Shown here piece after piece: positions 56,789-64,000 of a stretch of DNA of 64,000 nucleotides; position 1 is the first letter of the stretch, and the number at the start of each line of letters is the position of its first letter. Origin of the DNA: Solimonas terrae (GTDB taxonomy: Bacteria; Pseudomonadota; Gammaproteobacteria; Nevskiales; Nevskiaceae). The notes beneath the pieces were generated by a model. The model was not told where the DNA came from. It saw only the letters and a list, made by a program, of their open reading frames with translations, and did no database searches. The position numbers and the translations under genes are program-made. The stretch is taken from NCBI RefSeq assembly GCF_011067135.1, contig NZ_JAAMOW010000007.1, positions 272,719-336,718 on the forward strand. Direction: 5' to 3'.

Positions 56789-57184
56789 TTAAGAAACGAT
56801 GCAGAGCACTTCGCCGCCGAGACCGGCCGCACGCGCCTTGCTGTCGCTGACCACACCCTTCGGCGTGGAGACGATGGCGACGCCGAGACCGCCGAGGACC
56901 TTCGGCAGCTCGTCCTTGCCCTTGTACACGCGCAGCGCCGGCTTGGACACGCGCTGGATGTGCTCGATCACCGGCTTGCCCTGGAAATACTTGAGGGCCA
57001 GCGTGATGGTCTTCTTGGCACCATCGGCGGTGACGTTGAAGTCGGTGATGTAGCCTTCGTCCTTGAGGACGGCGGCGATCGCTTCCTTGACCTTCGACGA
57101 CGGCGCGGACACCTGCTTCTTGCGGGCGGCCTGCGCGTTGCGGATGCGGGTCAGGAAGTCGGCGATAGGATCGGTCATGCTCAT
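56789..57184 (-). CDS. rpsH: 30S ribosomal protein S8
   Basis: 131 residues starting [46 protein letters not shown]. The C-terminal [27 protein letters not shown] is diagnostic. S8 binds helix 21 of 16S rRNA and in E. coli represses the spc operon. 14 bp after rpsN. Confidence 0.98.
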   Translation of the reverse strand: MSMTDPIADFLTRIRNAQAARKKQVSAPSSKVKEAIAAVLKDEGYITDFNVTADGAKKTITLALKYFQGKPVIEHIQRVSKPALRVYKGKDELPKVLGGLGVAIVSTPKGVVSDSKARAAGLGGEVLCIVS

Positions 57185-57198
57185 AATCAATAATCCTC

Positions 57199-57504
57199 TT
57201 ACCAGCTGGCCTTTTTCAGACCCGGCACTTCGCCGCGGTTGGCCGCTTCACGCAGCTTGTGACGGCCGAGGCCGAACTTCTTGTAGACACCGCGCGAACG
57301 GCCGGTGAGCTGGCAACGGTTGCGCTGGCGGCTCTTGCTCGAGTCGCGCGGCAGCTTCTGCAGCGCGACGACCGCCTTTTCCTTCTCTTCGTCCGACGCG
57401 GTCACGCTGGAGATCGTTTCCTTCAGCGATGCACGCTTCTTCGCGTAACGGGCAGCGAGTGCGGCGCGCTTCTTCTCGCGCTCGATCATGTTGGTCTTGG
57501 CCAT
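57199..57504 (-). CDS. rpsN: 30S ribosomal protein S14
   Basis: 101 residues, the long zinc-free C(-) form: [28 protein letters not shown] at the start, and [42 protein letters not shown] at the end without the CXXC zinc pairs. Located 14 bp after rplE. Confidence 0.98.
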   Translation of the reverse strand: MAKTNMIEREKKRAALAARYAKKRASLKETISSVTASDEEKEKAVVALQKLPRDSSKSRQRNRCQLTGRSRGVYKKFGLGRHKLREAANRGEVPGLKKASW

Positions 57505-57518
57505 GGGTCTCGCCTGCC

Positions 57519-58055
57519 TTACTTGCGGAACGGGAAGTTGAACGCGTCGAGCAACGCCTTGCCCTGCTCGTCGTTCTTCGCCGTCGTGGTGATGGTGATG
57601 TTCATGCCGCGCAGCGCGTCGACCTTTTCGTACTCGATTTCCGGAAAGATGATCTGCTCGGTCACGCCGAAGTTGAAGTTGCCGTTGCCGTCGAAACCGC
57701 GCGCCGAAATGCCGCGGAAGTCACGGATGCGCGGCAGCGCGACGACAATCAGGCGCTCCAGGAATTCGTACATCTTCTCGCGGCGCAGCGTCACCTTGAC
57801 GCCGACCGGGTAGTTCTCGCGGACCTTGAAGGCCGCGATCGCGATGCGGGTCTTGGTGATGACCGGCTTCTGGCCGGCGATCGCGGTCATTTCCTCGACC
57901 GCCTTTTCCAGGATCTTGCGATCGGCCGTTGCTTCACCGACACCCATGTTGAGGGTGATCTTGGTGATGCGCGGCACTTCCATCGCACCGACCCCGAGCG
58001 AGGCCTTCAGTGCGGGTGCGAGCTTCTCGCTGTAAACAGTTTGCAGGTTCGCCAT
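57519..58055 (-). CDS. rplE: 50S ribosomal protein L5
   Basis: 178 residues. [59 protein letters not shown] and [33 protein letters not shown] are typical. It binds 5S rRNA and contacts P-site tRNA. 11 bp after rplX. Confidence 0.98.
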   Translation of the reverse strand: MANLQTVYSEKLAPALKASLGVGAMEVPRITKITLNMGVGEATADRKILEKAVEEMTAIAGQKPVITKTRIAIAAFKVRENYPVGVKVTLRREKMYEFLERLIVVALPRIRDFRGISARGFDGNGNFNFGVTEQIIFPEIEYEKVDALRGMNITITTTAKNDEQGKALLDAFNFPFRK

Positions 58056-58066
58056 GGCTTTCTACC

Positions 58067-58390
58067 TTAGTCCACCAGTTCGCTGTTGGACTTGAACACG
58101 CGCACCTTGCGGCGCTTTTCGCCTTCACCTTCGAACTTGTAGCCGACGCGGTCGCCCTTGCCGGTTTTCGCGTTCCAGATCGCGACGTTCGAAATGTCGA
58201 TCGGCATTTCCTTTTCGACGATGCCGCCGGCGACGCCCGCGTTCGGGTTGCCGCGCTGATGCTTCTTCGCGACATTGACGCCTTCGACGACGAGTTTTCC
58301 GGAAGCCAGGACCTGCGCGACCTTGCCGCGACGACCCTTGTCCTTGCCGGTGGTGACGACGATTTCGTCGCCTTTGTGGATCTTGCTCAT
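58067..58390 (-). CDS. rplX: 50S ribosomal protein L24
   Basis: 107 residues with an N-terminal KOW motif ([25 protein letters not shown]). [39 protein letters not shown] is family-specific. It is an assembly-initiator protein of the 50S. 14 bp after rplN. Confidence 0.98.
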   Translation of the reverse strand: MSKIHKGDEIVVTTGKDKGRRGKVAQVLASGKLVVEGVNVAKKHQRGNPNAGVAGGIVEKEMPIDISNVAIWNAKTGKGDRVGYKFEGEGEKRRKVRVFKSNSELVD

Positions 58391-58404
58391 GATCTATGGC
58401 CTCT

Positions 58405-58770
58405 TCAGATCACTTCGGGCGCCAGCGACACGATCTTCATGAAACGGTCACGCAGTTCGCGCGTCACCGGCCCGAAGATACGGGTGCCCAGCGGTTCCAG
58501 CTTGTTGGTCAGCAGCACGGCGGCATTGGTGTCGAAGCGGATCACCGAACCGTCGGCGCGCTTGATCGGGAAGCGCGTGCGGACGACGACGGCGTCGTGC
58601 ACCTCGCCCTTCTTGACCTTGCCGCGCGGGATCGCGTCCTTGACGGTGACCTTGATCAGGTCGCCGACGCCGGCATAGCGGCGATAGGTCGAACCCTTGA
58701 CCTGGATGACCTGCACTTCGCGGGCGCCGCTGTTGTCGGCGACGAGCAGAAAGCTTTCCTGTTGGATCAT
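58405..58770 (-). CDS. rplN: 50S ribosomal protein L14
   Basis: 121 residues. [65 protein letters not shown] and the end [23 protein letters not shown] are diagnostic. It forms an intersubunit bridge. 15 bp after rpsQ. Confidence 0.98.
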   Translation of the reverse strand: MIQQESFLLVADNSGAREVQVIQVKGSTYRRYAGVGDLIKVTVKDAIPRGKVKKGEVHDAVVVRTRFPIKRADGSVIRFDTNAAVLLTNKLEPLGTRIFGPVTRELRDRFMKIVSLAPEVI

Positions 58771-58785
58771 GGTTTCGCTCTCCGC

Positions 58786-59061
58786 TTAGCCGGCGTGGCC
58801 GGTCTTGAGCACTTCAACGAGACGGAAGCGCTTGGTCGCCGACAGCGGGCGCGTCTCGACGATCGCCACCATGTCGCCTTCCTTCGCCTGATTGCTTTCG
58901 TCGTGCGCACGCAGCTTGGTCGAACGGCGCAGCATCTTGCCGTACAGCGCGTGACGCTCGATGCGCTCGACCAGCACGGTGATGGTCTTGTCGCCCTTGT
59001 CGCTGACGACGCGGCCGACGACGCGATGGCCGCCCGACTTCTTTTCGCTCTGTTCGCTCAT
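58786..59061 (-). CDS. rpsQ: 30S ribosomal protein S17
   Basis: 91 residues: an OB-fold beginning [44 protein letters not shown], then [24 protein letters not shown]. Its ATG overlaps the rpmC stop by 4 bp, so the two are translationally coupled. Confidence 0.98.
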   Translation of the reverse strand: MSEQSEKKSGGHRVVGRVVSDKGDKTITVLVERIERHALYGKMLRRSTKLRAHDESNQAKEGDMVAIVETRPLSATKRFRLVEVLKTGHAG

Positions 59062-59261
59062 GACGCCTTCACCTGACGCGCAATCGTTTTCACCTTGGCG
59101 ATCTTCTTGCGCGCGTCGCGCATCAGATGCGGCTTGGTGGCCTGCCCGGCGGCCTGCTGCATGCGCAGGTTGAACTGCTCGCGACGCAGCGCGGCGAGTT
59201 CCTCGTCGAGCGCCTTCGCGTCCTTGCCGCGCAGGCTCTTCACATATTCGGAGTTGTTCAT
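59058..59261 (-). CDS. rpmC: 50S ribosomal protein L29
   Basis: 67 residues, two helices: [51 protein letters not shown]. It lies at the peptide exit and contacts SRP and trigger factor. I use the ATG at 59261, which shares a base with the rplP stop; a GTG one codon earlier is possible. Confidence 0.97.
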   Translation of the reverse strand: MNNSEYVKSLRGKDAKALDEELAALRREQFNLRMQQAAGQATKPHLMRDARKKIAKVKTIARQVKAS

Positions 59262-59674
59262 CACATGATCGTCCGGTTGACGAAGCTGGTCTTGACCGGC
59301 AGCTTCGCGGCGGCGAGGCGGAAGGCCTCGCGCGCAGTCACTTCATCGACGCCTTCCATTTCGTAGAGCACCTTGCCGGGCTGCACCTTGGCGACCCAGT
59401 ACTCGACGTTGCCCTTGCCGGAGCCCATGCGGACTTCGAGAGGCTTCTTGGTGACCGGCACGTCCGGGAACATGCGGATCCACACCTTGCCGCCACGCTT
59501 GATGTAACGCGTGATGACGCGACGGGCTGCTTCGATCTGGCGAGCCGTGATACGGCCCGGCTCCATCGTCTTGAGGCCCCATTCACCGAAGCTGACCTTG
59601 TTACCCACCAAGGCCATACCGGTATTGGATCCCTTGCGCTGCTTGCGGAATTTGGTTCGCTTAGGCTGCATCAT
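59261..59674 (-). CDS. rplP: 50S ribosomal protein L16
   Basis: 137 residues. [19 protein letters not shown], then [45 protein letters not shown] with [25 protein letters not shown]. It positions A-site tRNA. 17 bp after rpsC. Confidence 0.98.
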   Translation of the reverse strand: MMQPKRTKFRKQRKGSNTGMALVGNKVSFGEWGLKTMEPGRITARQIEAARRVITRYIKRGGKVWIRMFPDVPVTKKPLEVRMGSGKGNVEYWVAKVQPGKVLYEMEGVDEVTAREAFRLAAAKLPVKTSFVNRTIM

Positions 59675-59691
59675 GGCTGTGTTCTCCGACC

Positions 59692-60375
59692 TCAGGCCGC
59701 GCGGGCTTCGGTGGTTTCAGTCTTTTCCTGGCGGCTGGTGTCGAACACCTCGCCGGTGAATACCCAGACCTTGACGCCGATGATGCCGTACGTCGTACGC
59801 GCCTCACCGACGGCGTAATCGACATTGGCGCGCAGCGTGTGCAGCGGCACGCGGCCTTCGCGATACCACTCGGTGCGGGCGATTTCGGCGCCGTTCAGAC
59901 GACCGCCAACCTGGATCTTGATGCCGCCGGCGCCGAGGCGCATGGCGTTCTGCACCGAGCGCTTCATCGCGCGGCGGAACATGATGCGGCGTTCGAGCTG
60001 CTGGGCAATGCTGTCGGCCACCAGCTGTGCATCGAGTTCCGGCTTGCGGATTTCCTCGACGGAGATGTGCACGGAATCGGCCTTCAGACCCATGCGCTTG
60101 GCGACTTCCTGCTTCAGCTTCTCGATGTCCTCGCCCTTCTTGCCGATGACGATGCCGGGGCGGGCGGTGTGGATCGTGACGCGCGCCGACTTCGACGGGC
60201 GATCGATCTGGATACGCGACACCGAGGCCTGCGCCAGCTTCTTGCGCAGGAAGGTGCGGACCTGCATGTCCTTCAGCAGATTTTCGCCATATGCCTTGCG
60301 CTCGGCATACCAGTTCGACGTCCAGGACGTCGTGATGCCAAGGCGGAAACCGTTCGGATTGACTTTATGACCCAT
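59692..60375 (-). CDS. rpsC: 30S ribosomal protein S3
   Basis: 227 residues from the ATG at 60375 ([32 protein letters not shown]). The KH domain has [26 protein letters not shown]; the second domain has [43 protein letters not shown]. It lines the mRNA entry tunnel. 28 bp after rplV. Confidence 0.98.
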   Translation of the reverse strand: MGHKVNPNGFRLGITTSWTSNWYAERKAYGENLLKDMQVRTFLRKKLAQASVSRIQIDRPSKSARVTIHTARPGIVIGKKGEDIEKLKQEVAKRMGLKADSVHISVEEIRKPELDAQLVADSIAQQLERRIMFRRAMKRSVQNAMRLGAGGIKIQVGGRLNGAEIARTEWYREGRVPLHTLRANVDYAVGEARTTYGIIGVKVWVFTGEVFDTSRQEKTETTEARAA

Positions 60376-60403
60376 GCGTTTTCTCTCTGTCCGACGCGGC
60401 GGC

Positions 60404-60739
60404 CTACTGGCCGTCCGAGACCTTGATCGTGATGTGGCTGGTCGGCTTGACGATGCGATCGGCGCGGCCCTTGGCACGCGGCATGATGCGCTTCAGGACC
60501 GGACCCTGATCGATGTAGATCTCCTTGACGCGCAGCTCGTCGACGTCGGCGCCGTGATTGTTCTCGGCGTTGGCGATCGCGGACTCCAGCACCTTGAACA
60601 GGATGCGGGCCGGCTTGCGCGTGGAGTACTTGAGGATGTTGCGGGCCTCGTCGACGGGCTTGCCGCGGACCAGATCGGCAATGGCCCGCGCCTTCTTGGG
60701 CGAGAGACGAACGAACTTGAGGATGGCTTGCGTCTGCAT
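60404..60739 (-). CDS. rplV: 50S ribosomal protein L22
   Basis: 111 residues from the ATG at 60739. [90 protein letters not shown] covers the conserved core and the exit-tunnel hairpin. A GTG at 60748 overlapping the rpsS stop is an alternative start. Confidence 0.97.
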   Translation of the reverse strand: MQTQAILKFVRLSPKKARAIADLVRGKPVDEARNILKYSTRKPARILFKVLESAIANAENNHGADVDELRVKEIYIDQGPVLKRIMPRAKGRADRIVKPTSHITIKVSDGQ

Positions 60740-60744
60740 GGCAC

Positions 60745-61017
60745 TCACTTCTTGGTGCTCTTGTCGGCGTGACCCTTGAAGGTCCGCGTCGGCGAGAACT
60801 CACCGAGCTTGTGGCCAACCATGTTGTCAGTGATGAAAACCGGCAGATGCGTCTTGCCGTTGTGGACCTGGACCGTCAGACCGACGAAATCCGGGGTGAT
60901 CATCGAACGGCGCGACCAGGTCTTGATCGGCTTCTTCACGCGCTGGCCAGCCGCAGCCTCCACCTTCTTGGCGAGGTGGTGGTCGACGAACGGACCCTTC
61001 TTGACGGAACGAGGCAT
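60745..61017 (-). CDS. rpsS: 30S ribosomal protein S19
   Basis: 90 residues. [71 protein letters not shown] are diagnostic. It is in the 30S head near the A site. 12 bp after rplB. Confidence 0.98.
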   Translation of the reverse strand: MPRSVKKGPFVDHHLAKKVEAAAGQRVKKPIKTWSRRSMITPDFVGLTVQVHNGKTHLPVFITDNMVGHKLGEFSPTRTFKGHADKSTKK

Positions 61018-61029
61018 GACAGTCCCTGC

Positions 61030-61863
61030 TTACTTCTTCGAATGGCGGCTACGCACGATGAACTTCTGCGTGCGCTTGTTGTTGCGGGTCTTGAGGCCCT
61101 TGGTCTGCTGGCCCCACGGCGTCACCGGATGCGGGTTGCCCTGGCCGCTGCGGCCTTCACCACCGCCGTGCGGATGGTCGACCGGGTTCATGACCACGCC
61201 GCGGACTGTCGGACGGATGCCCTTGTGGCGCTTGGCGCCGGCCTTGCCGTACTGGCGCAGGTTGTGCTCGTTGTTGCCGACTTCACCGACGACCGCACGG
61301 CACTCCGCGAGCACCTTGCGCATTTCGCCGGAACGCAGACGGATCGTCGCGTACTCGCCGTCACGGGCGACCAGCTGTACGGCGGCACCGGCCGAGCGTG
61401 CGATCTGCGCACCCTTGCCCGGACGCATCTCGACGCAGTGCACGGTCGAACCGATCGGGATGTTGCGCAGCGGCAGGGCATTGCCCGGCTTGATCGGCGC
61501 GTCGGTGCCCGACTGCAGCACATCGCCGGCCTTCACGCCGCGCGGCGCGATGATGTACCGGCGTTCGCCATCCTTGTAGCACAGCAGCGCGATATGGGCG
61601 CTGCGGTTCGGATCGTATTCGACGCGCTCGACCTTGGCGGCAACGCCATCCTTGTTGCGCTTGAAGTCGATCAGACGGTAGTGCTGCTTCTCACCGCCGC
61701 CCTTGTGACGCGTGGTGATGTGACCGTTGTTGTTGCGGCCGCCCGTGCTCTTCTGCTTTTCCAGCAGCGGCGCGTACGGCTCGCCCTTCCAAAGACCCGG
61801 GGTGACCACCTTGACCTGGTGGCGCGTGCCCGCGGATGTCGGCTTGAGTTGGACCAATGGCAT
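61030..61863 (-). CDS. rplB: 50S ribosomal protein L2
   Basis: 277 residues. [47 protein letters not shown], and the C-terminal [30 protein letters not shown] with the His needed for peptidyl transfer and subunit joining. 13 bp after rplW. Confidence 0.99.
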   Translation of the reverse strand: MPLVQLKPTSAGTRHQVKVVTPGLWKGEPYAPLLEKQKSTGGRNNNGHITTRHKGGGEKQHYRLIDFKRNKDGVAAKVERVEYDPNRSAHIALLCYKDGERRYIIAPRGVKAGDVLQSGTDAPIKPGNALPLRNIPIGSTVHCVEMRPGKGAQIARSAGAAVQLVARDGEYATIRLRSGEMRKVLAECRAVVGEVGNNEHNLRQYGKAGAKRHKGIRPTVRGVVMNPVDHPHGGGEGRSGQGNPHPVTPWGQQTKGLKTRNNKRTQKFIVRSRHSKK

Positions 61864-61876
61864 CGTCGTGTCCTTG

Positions 61877-62179
61877 TTATGCGCCGGCGCCGCTCAGGAA
61901 ATCGATTTCCTGACCTTTCGCGAGCGTGACATACGCTTTCTTCCAGTCCGAGCGCTTGCCCGAGAACCGGCCGAAACGCTTGCTCTTGCCCTTGACCATG
62001 AGCGTGCGAACCTCGTCAACCTTGACGTTGAAGAGCTTCTCGACGGCTTCCTTGATCTCCGGCTTCTCGGCATCGCGGGCGACCTTGAAGACCGCCTGGT
62101 TCGCCTTTTCGGCGACGCGCGTGCTCTTCTCGGAAACGACCGGGGCGATGATCACCTGGTGCAGACGATCGACGTTCAT
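61877..62179 (-). CDS. rplW: 50S ribosomal protein L23
   Basis: 100 residues from the ATG at 62179, which overlaps the rplD stop by 4 bp. [66 protein letters not shown] is typical. It is the trigger-factor and SRP docking protein. Confidence 0.98.
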   Translation of the reverse strand: MNVDRLHQVIIAPVVSEKSTRVAEKANQAVFKVARDAEKPEIKEAVEKLFNVKVDEVRTLMVKGKSKRFGRFSGKRSDWKKAYVTLAKGQEIDFLSGAGA

Positions 62180-62781
62180 TGCAGCCACGCCTCCAGCTTC
62201 TTGACCGCGTCCGCCGTCATCAGCACCTTTTCATGGCGCAGCAGCGAGACCGGATTGAGGGCTTCGACATCGCAAACCGCGACATGCGGAATGTTGCGCG
62301 CCGAAAGGAACAGGTTCTGGTCGAGCTCGCCGGTGACGATCAGGATGTCGTCGGAGCCAAGCTGCTTGAGCCGGGCAACGAGATCCTTGGTCTTGGCGGC
62401 TGCCGTCGTGATCGATTCGACGATCACGAGATGGTTCTGGCGGGCCAGCTCGGCGACGATCGAGCGGATCGCGCCGCGATACATCTTGCGGTTGACCTTC
62501 TGCGAATAGTCGCGCGGCGAAGCCGCGAAGGTCGTGCCGCCGCCACGCCACAGGGGCGAGCGGATGCTGCCGGCGCGCGCGCGGCCGGTGCCCTTCTGCT
62601 TCCACGGCTTCTTGCCGCCGCCGCGTACTTCGCCCTTGGCGAGCTGGGCCTTGGTGCCCGAGCGGCCAGCCGCCATGTAGGCGCTGACCACCTGGTGGAT
62701 CAGAGGCTCGTTGTACTCGGCGCCGAAGACGACGTCGGAAACGTTCAGTTTGTTGGTGCTGTTATGTACTTGAATATCCAT
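62176..62781 (-). CDS. rplD: 50S ribosomal protein L4
   Basis: 201 residues. [78 protein letters not shown] is the diagnostic loop that reaches the exit tunnel. In E. coli L4 also represses the S10 operon. 22 bp after rplC. Confidence 0.98.
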   Translation of the reverse strand: MDIQVHNSTNKLNVSDVVFGAEYNEPLIHQVVSAYMAAGRSGTKAQLAKGEVRGGGKKPWKQKGTGRARAGSIRSPLWRGGGTTFAASPRDYSQKVNRKMYRGAIRSIVAELARQNHLVIVESITTAAAKTKDLVARLKQLGSDDILIVTGELDQNLFLSARNIPHVAVCDVEALNPVSLLRHEKVLMTADAVKKLEAWLQ

Positions 62782-62803
62782 GGCCGTTTTTCCCCAGTGA
62801 ACG

Positions 62804-63442
62804 TTATGCCTTCACCGTGGGGCGCACGATGACATCACCATTCGTGGCACCCGGCACCGCGCCCTTCACCAGCAGAAGGTTGCGATCCACATCAATCCGG
62901 ACCAAGTCCAGGTTCAGCGCGGTGACGCGATCTGAACCCATGTGTCCGGCCATCTTCTTGCCCTTGAACACGCGACCCGGTGCCTGGCGCTGACCGATGG
63001 AGCCGGGAGCGCGATGCGACAGCGAGTTGCCGTGGGTAGCGCGGCCGCCACCGAAATTCCAGCGCTTCTGCACGCCGGCGAAGCCCTTGCCCTTGGAGAC
63101 GCCGGTGACGTCAACGGCCTTGATGCCGTCGAACTGATCCACCTTGATCTCGGCGCCGGTCGCCAGGTCCGCACCCTCGCCATCGGCGAGACGGATTTCC
63201 CAGAGACCACGGCCGGCGGCAACGCCCGCCTTCTTGTAATGCCCGGTCAGCGCCTTGTTGACGCGACCCGGCTTCTGCTCACCCACCGCCACCTGTACAG
63301 CACGGTAGCCGTCGGTTTCCACCGTCTTCACCTGCGCAACGCGGTTGGGCGTGCACTCGATGACAGTTACCGGAATCGATGCGCCGTCTTCGGTGAAGAT
63401 GCGCGTCATGCCTGCCTTGCGGCCCACGATTGCAATCGTCAT
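62804..63442 (-). CDS. rplC: 50S ribosomal protein L3
   Basis: 212 residues. [96 protein letters not shown] (the peptidyl-transferase-centre loop, with the conserved Gln), and the terminal [20 protein letters not shown] are clear. 13 bp after rpsJ. Confidence 0.99.
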   Translation of the reverse strand: MTIAIVGRKAGMTRIFTEDGASIPVTVIECTPNRVAQVKTVETDGYRAVQVAVGEQKPGRVNKALTGHYKKAGVAAGRGLWEIRLADGEGADLATGAEIKVDQFDGIKAVDVTGVSKGKGFAGVQKRWNFGGGRATHGNSLSHRAPGSIGQRQAPGRVFKGKKMAGHMGSDRVTALNLDLVRIDVDRNLLLVKGAVPGATNGDVIVRPTVKA

Positions 63443-63455
63443 GTCCGTTATCTCC

Positions 63456-63773
63456 TTAGCTCAGCGAGATCTGGACTTCGACGCCCGCAGGCAGGTCGAG
63501 TTTGGACAGTGCGTCGACGGTCTTTTCCGTCGGATCGACGATCTGCATGAGCCGCTTGTGCGTGCGGATTTCGTACTGGTCACGCGCGTCCTTGTCGACG
63601 TGCGGCGAAGCGAGAACGGTGTAACGTTCCTTGCGCGTGGGCAGAGGAATCGGCCCGCGCACGACGGCACCGGTGCGCTTCGCGGTCTCGACGATTTCCT
63701 TCGCCGATTTGTCGATCAGGCGATGGTCAAAAGCCTTGAGCCGGATGCGAATAGATTGGCTGGTCGCGGCCAT
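63456..63773 (-). CDS. rpsJ: 30S ribosomal protein S10 / NusE
   Basis: 105 residues, first gene of the S10 operon here. [82 protein letters not shown] is diagnostic. Also acts with NusB in antitermination. It is 87 bp from tuf, with a hairpin terminator between. Confidence 0.98.
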   Translation of the reverse strand: MAATSQSIRIRLKAFDHRLIDKSAKEIVETAKRTGAVVRGPIPLPTRKERYTVLASPHVDKDARDQYEIRTHKRLMQIVDPTEKTVDALSKLDLPAGVEVQISLS

Positions 63774-63804
63774 GCTGTGGTTTCCGGTTTAAAGAGCGAG
63801 GAAC

Positions 63805-63833
63805 AAAAGGGGCGCGAATATTAGTCGCGCCCC
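63805..63833 (-). terminator. Terminator/attenuator between tuf and rpsJ
   Basis: A 9-bp perfect stem GGGGCGCGA/TCGCGCCCC with a 7-base loop, followed on the minus strand by CTTTTGTTCC. It lies 28 bp after the tuf stop and only 32 bp before rpsJ, leaving little room for a separate S10 promoter, so partial read-through may feed the S10 operon. Confidence 0.75.
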
Positions 63834-63860
63834 CGGGAAAAGTAAAGACGAAAAACGGGT

Positions 63861-64000
63861 TTACGCGAGAATCTTCGTGACGACGCCGGCGCCGACGGTG
63901 CGGCCGCCTTCGCGGATCGCGAAGCGCACACCGTCTTCCATCGCGATCGGGTTGATCAGCTCCACCGTCATCTGCACGTTGTCACCCGGCATCACCATTT
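63861..64000 (-). CDS. tuf: Elongation factor Tu, C-terminal fragment (start outside window)
   Basis: The last 45 codons plus stop. The translation [46 protein letters not shown] is the end of EF-Tu domain III. Its place directly before rpsJ is the classical str-S10 junction, so the window end continues into fusA, rpsG and rpsL in most proteobacteria. Confidence 0.97.
   Translation of the reverse strand, partial: MVMPGDNVQMTVELINPIAMEDGVRFAIREGGRTVGAGVVTKILA

Overview
The window reads as chromosomal DNA of a high-GC gammaproteobacterium. The evidence is the complete S10-spc-alpha ribosomal block in canonical order, the EF-Tu C-terminus, the C(-) type S14 and S4, and the acnD/prpF form of the methylcitrate cycle. 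The general gene style suggests something near Nevskiales or Xanthomonadales, but I cannot fix the family from sequence alone. No tRNA, rRNA, CRISPR array or intact prophage was seen.

Region by region: 1-6 kb holds a truncated sulfotransferase, a beta-propeller gene with an upstream regulator, and a run of redox genes (GST, DUF899, and a cyclic-nucleotide-binding/thioredoxin-reductase-like fusion). At 6.0-7.8 kb there is a small accessory islet: an operator-like repeat cluster, a Fic AMP-transferase gene and, overlapping it, a 44-codon stump of a type I restriction hsdR gene. This looks like the scar of a lost restriction-modification locus. An FAD monooxygenase and an unknown gene follow. 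At 10-18.4 kb lies the propionate (2-methylcitrate) system prpB-prpC-acnD-SRPBCC-prpF on the minus strand with divergent prpR. The intergenic region has a near-consensus sigma-54 promoter and an upstream palindromic operator.

At 18.6-26.3 kb are fabH and a TetR-controlled tripartite RND efflux operon. At 26.3-40.4 kb come housekeeping and envelope genes: an RsmB-type methyltransferase, a 19-residue Lys/Ala peptide, a response regulator, a DsbD/ScsB-like reductase, a Na+/solute symporter, an isoaspartyl peptidase, a KefB-type antiporter translationally coupled to a class III nucleotide cyclase, an orphan AbiEi-type antitoxin and outer-membrane phospholipase A.

The most unusual part is 40.5-50.0 kb, a tight six-gene plus-strand operon. 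It encodes a cytoplasmic flavoprotein with two cNMP-binding domains and a four-cluster ferredoxin module, a b-type-cytochrome-like membrane protein, an FHA-like domain joined through one membrane helix to a decaheme cytochrome c, an outer-membrane beta-barrel, and two pentaheme cytochromes. By sequence these parts could carry electrons from a cytoplasmic donor across the inner membrane and periplasm to, or through, the outer membrane. A CRP-like palindrome lies about 100 bp upstream of the preferred start. From 50.1 kb to the end, 29 ribosomal-block genes run on the minus strand (rpsJ to rplQ), preceded by the 3' end of tuf, with a very good sigma-70 promoter before rpsM and hairpin terminators at both ends.
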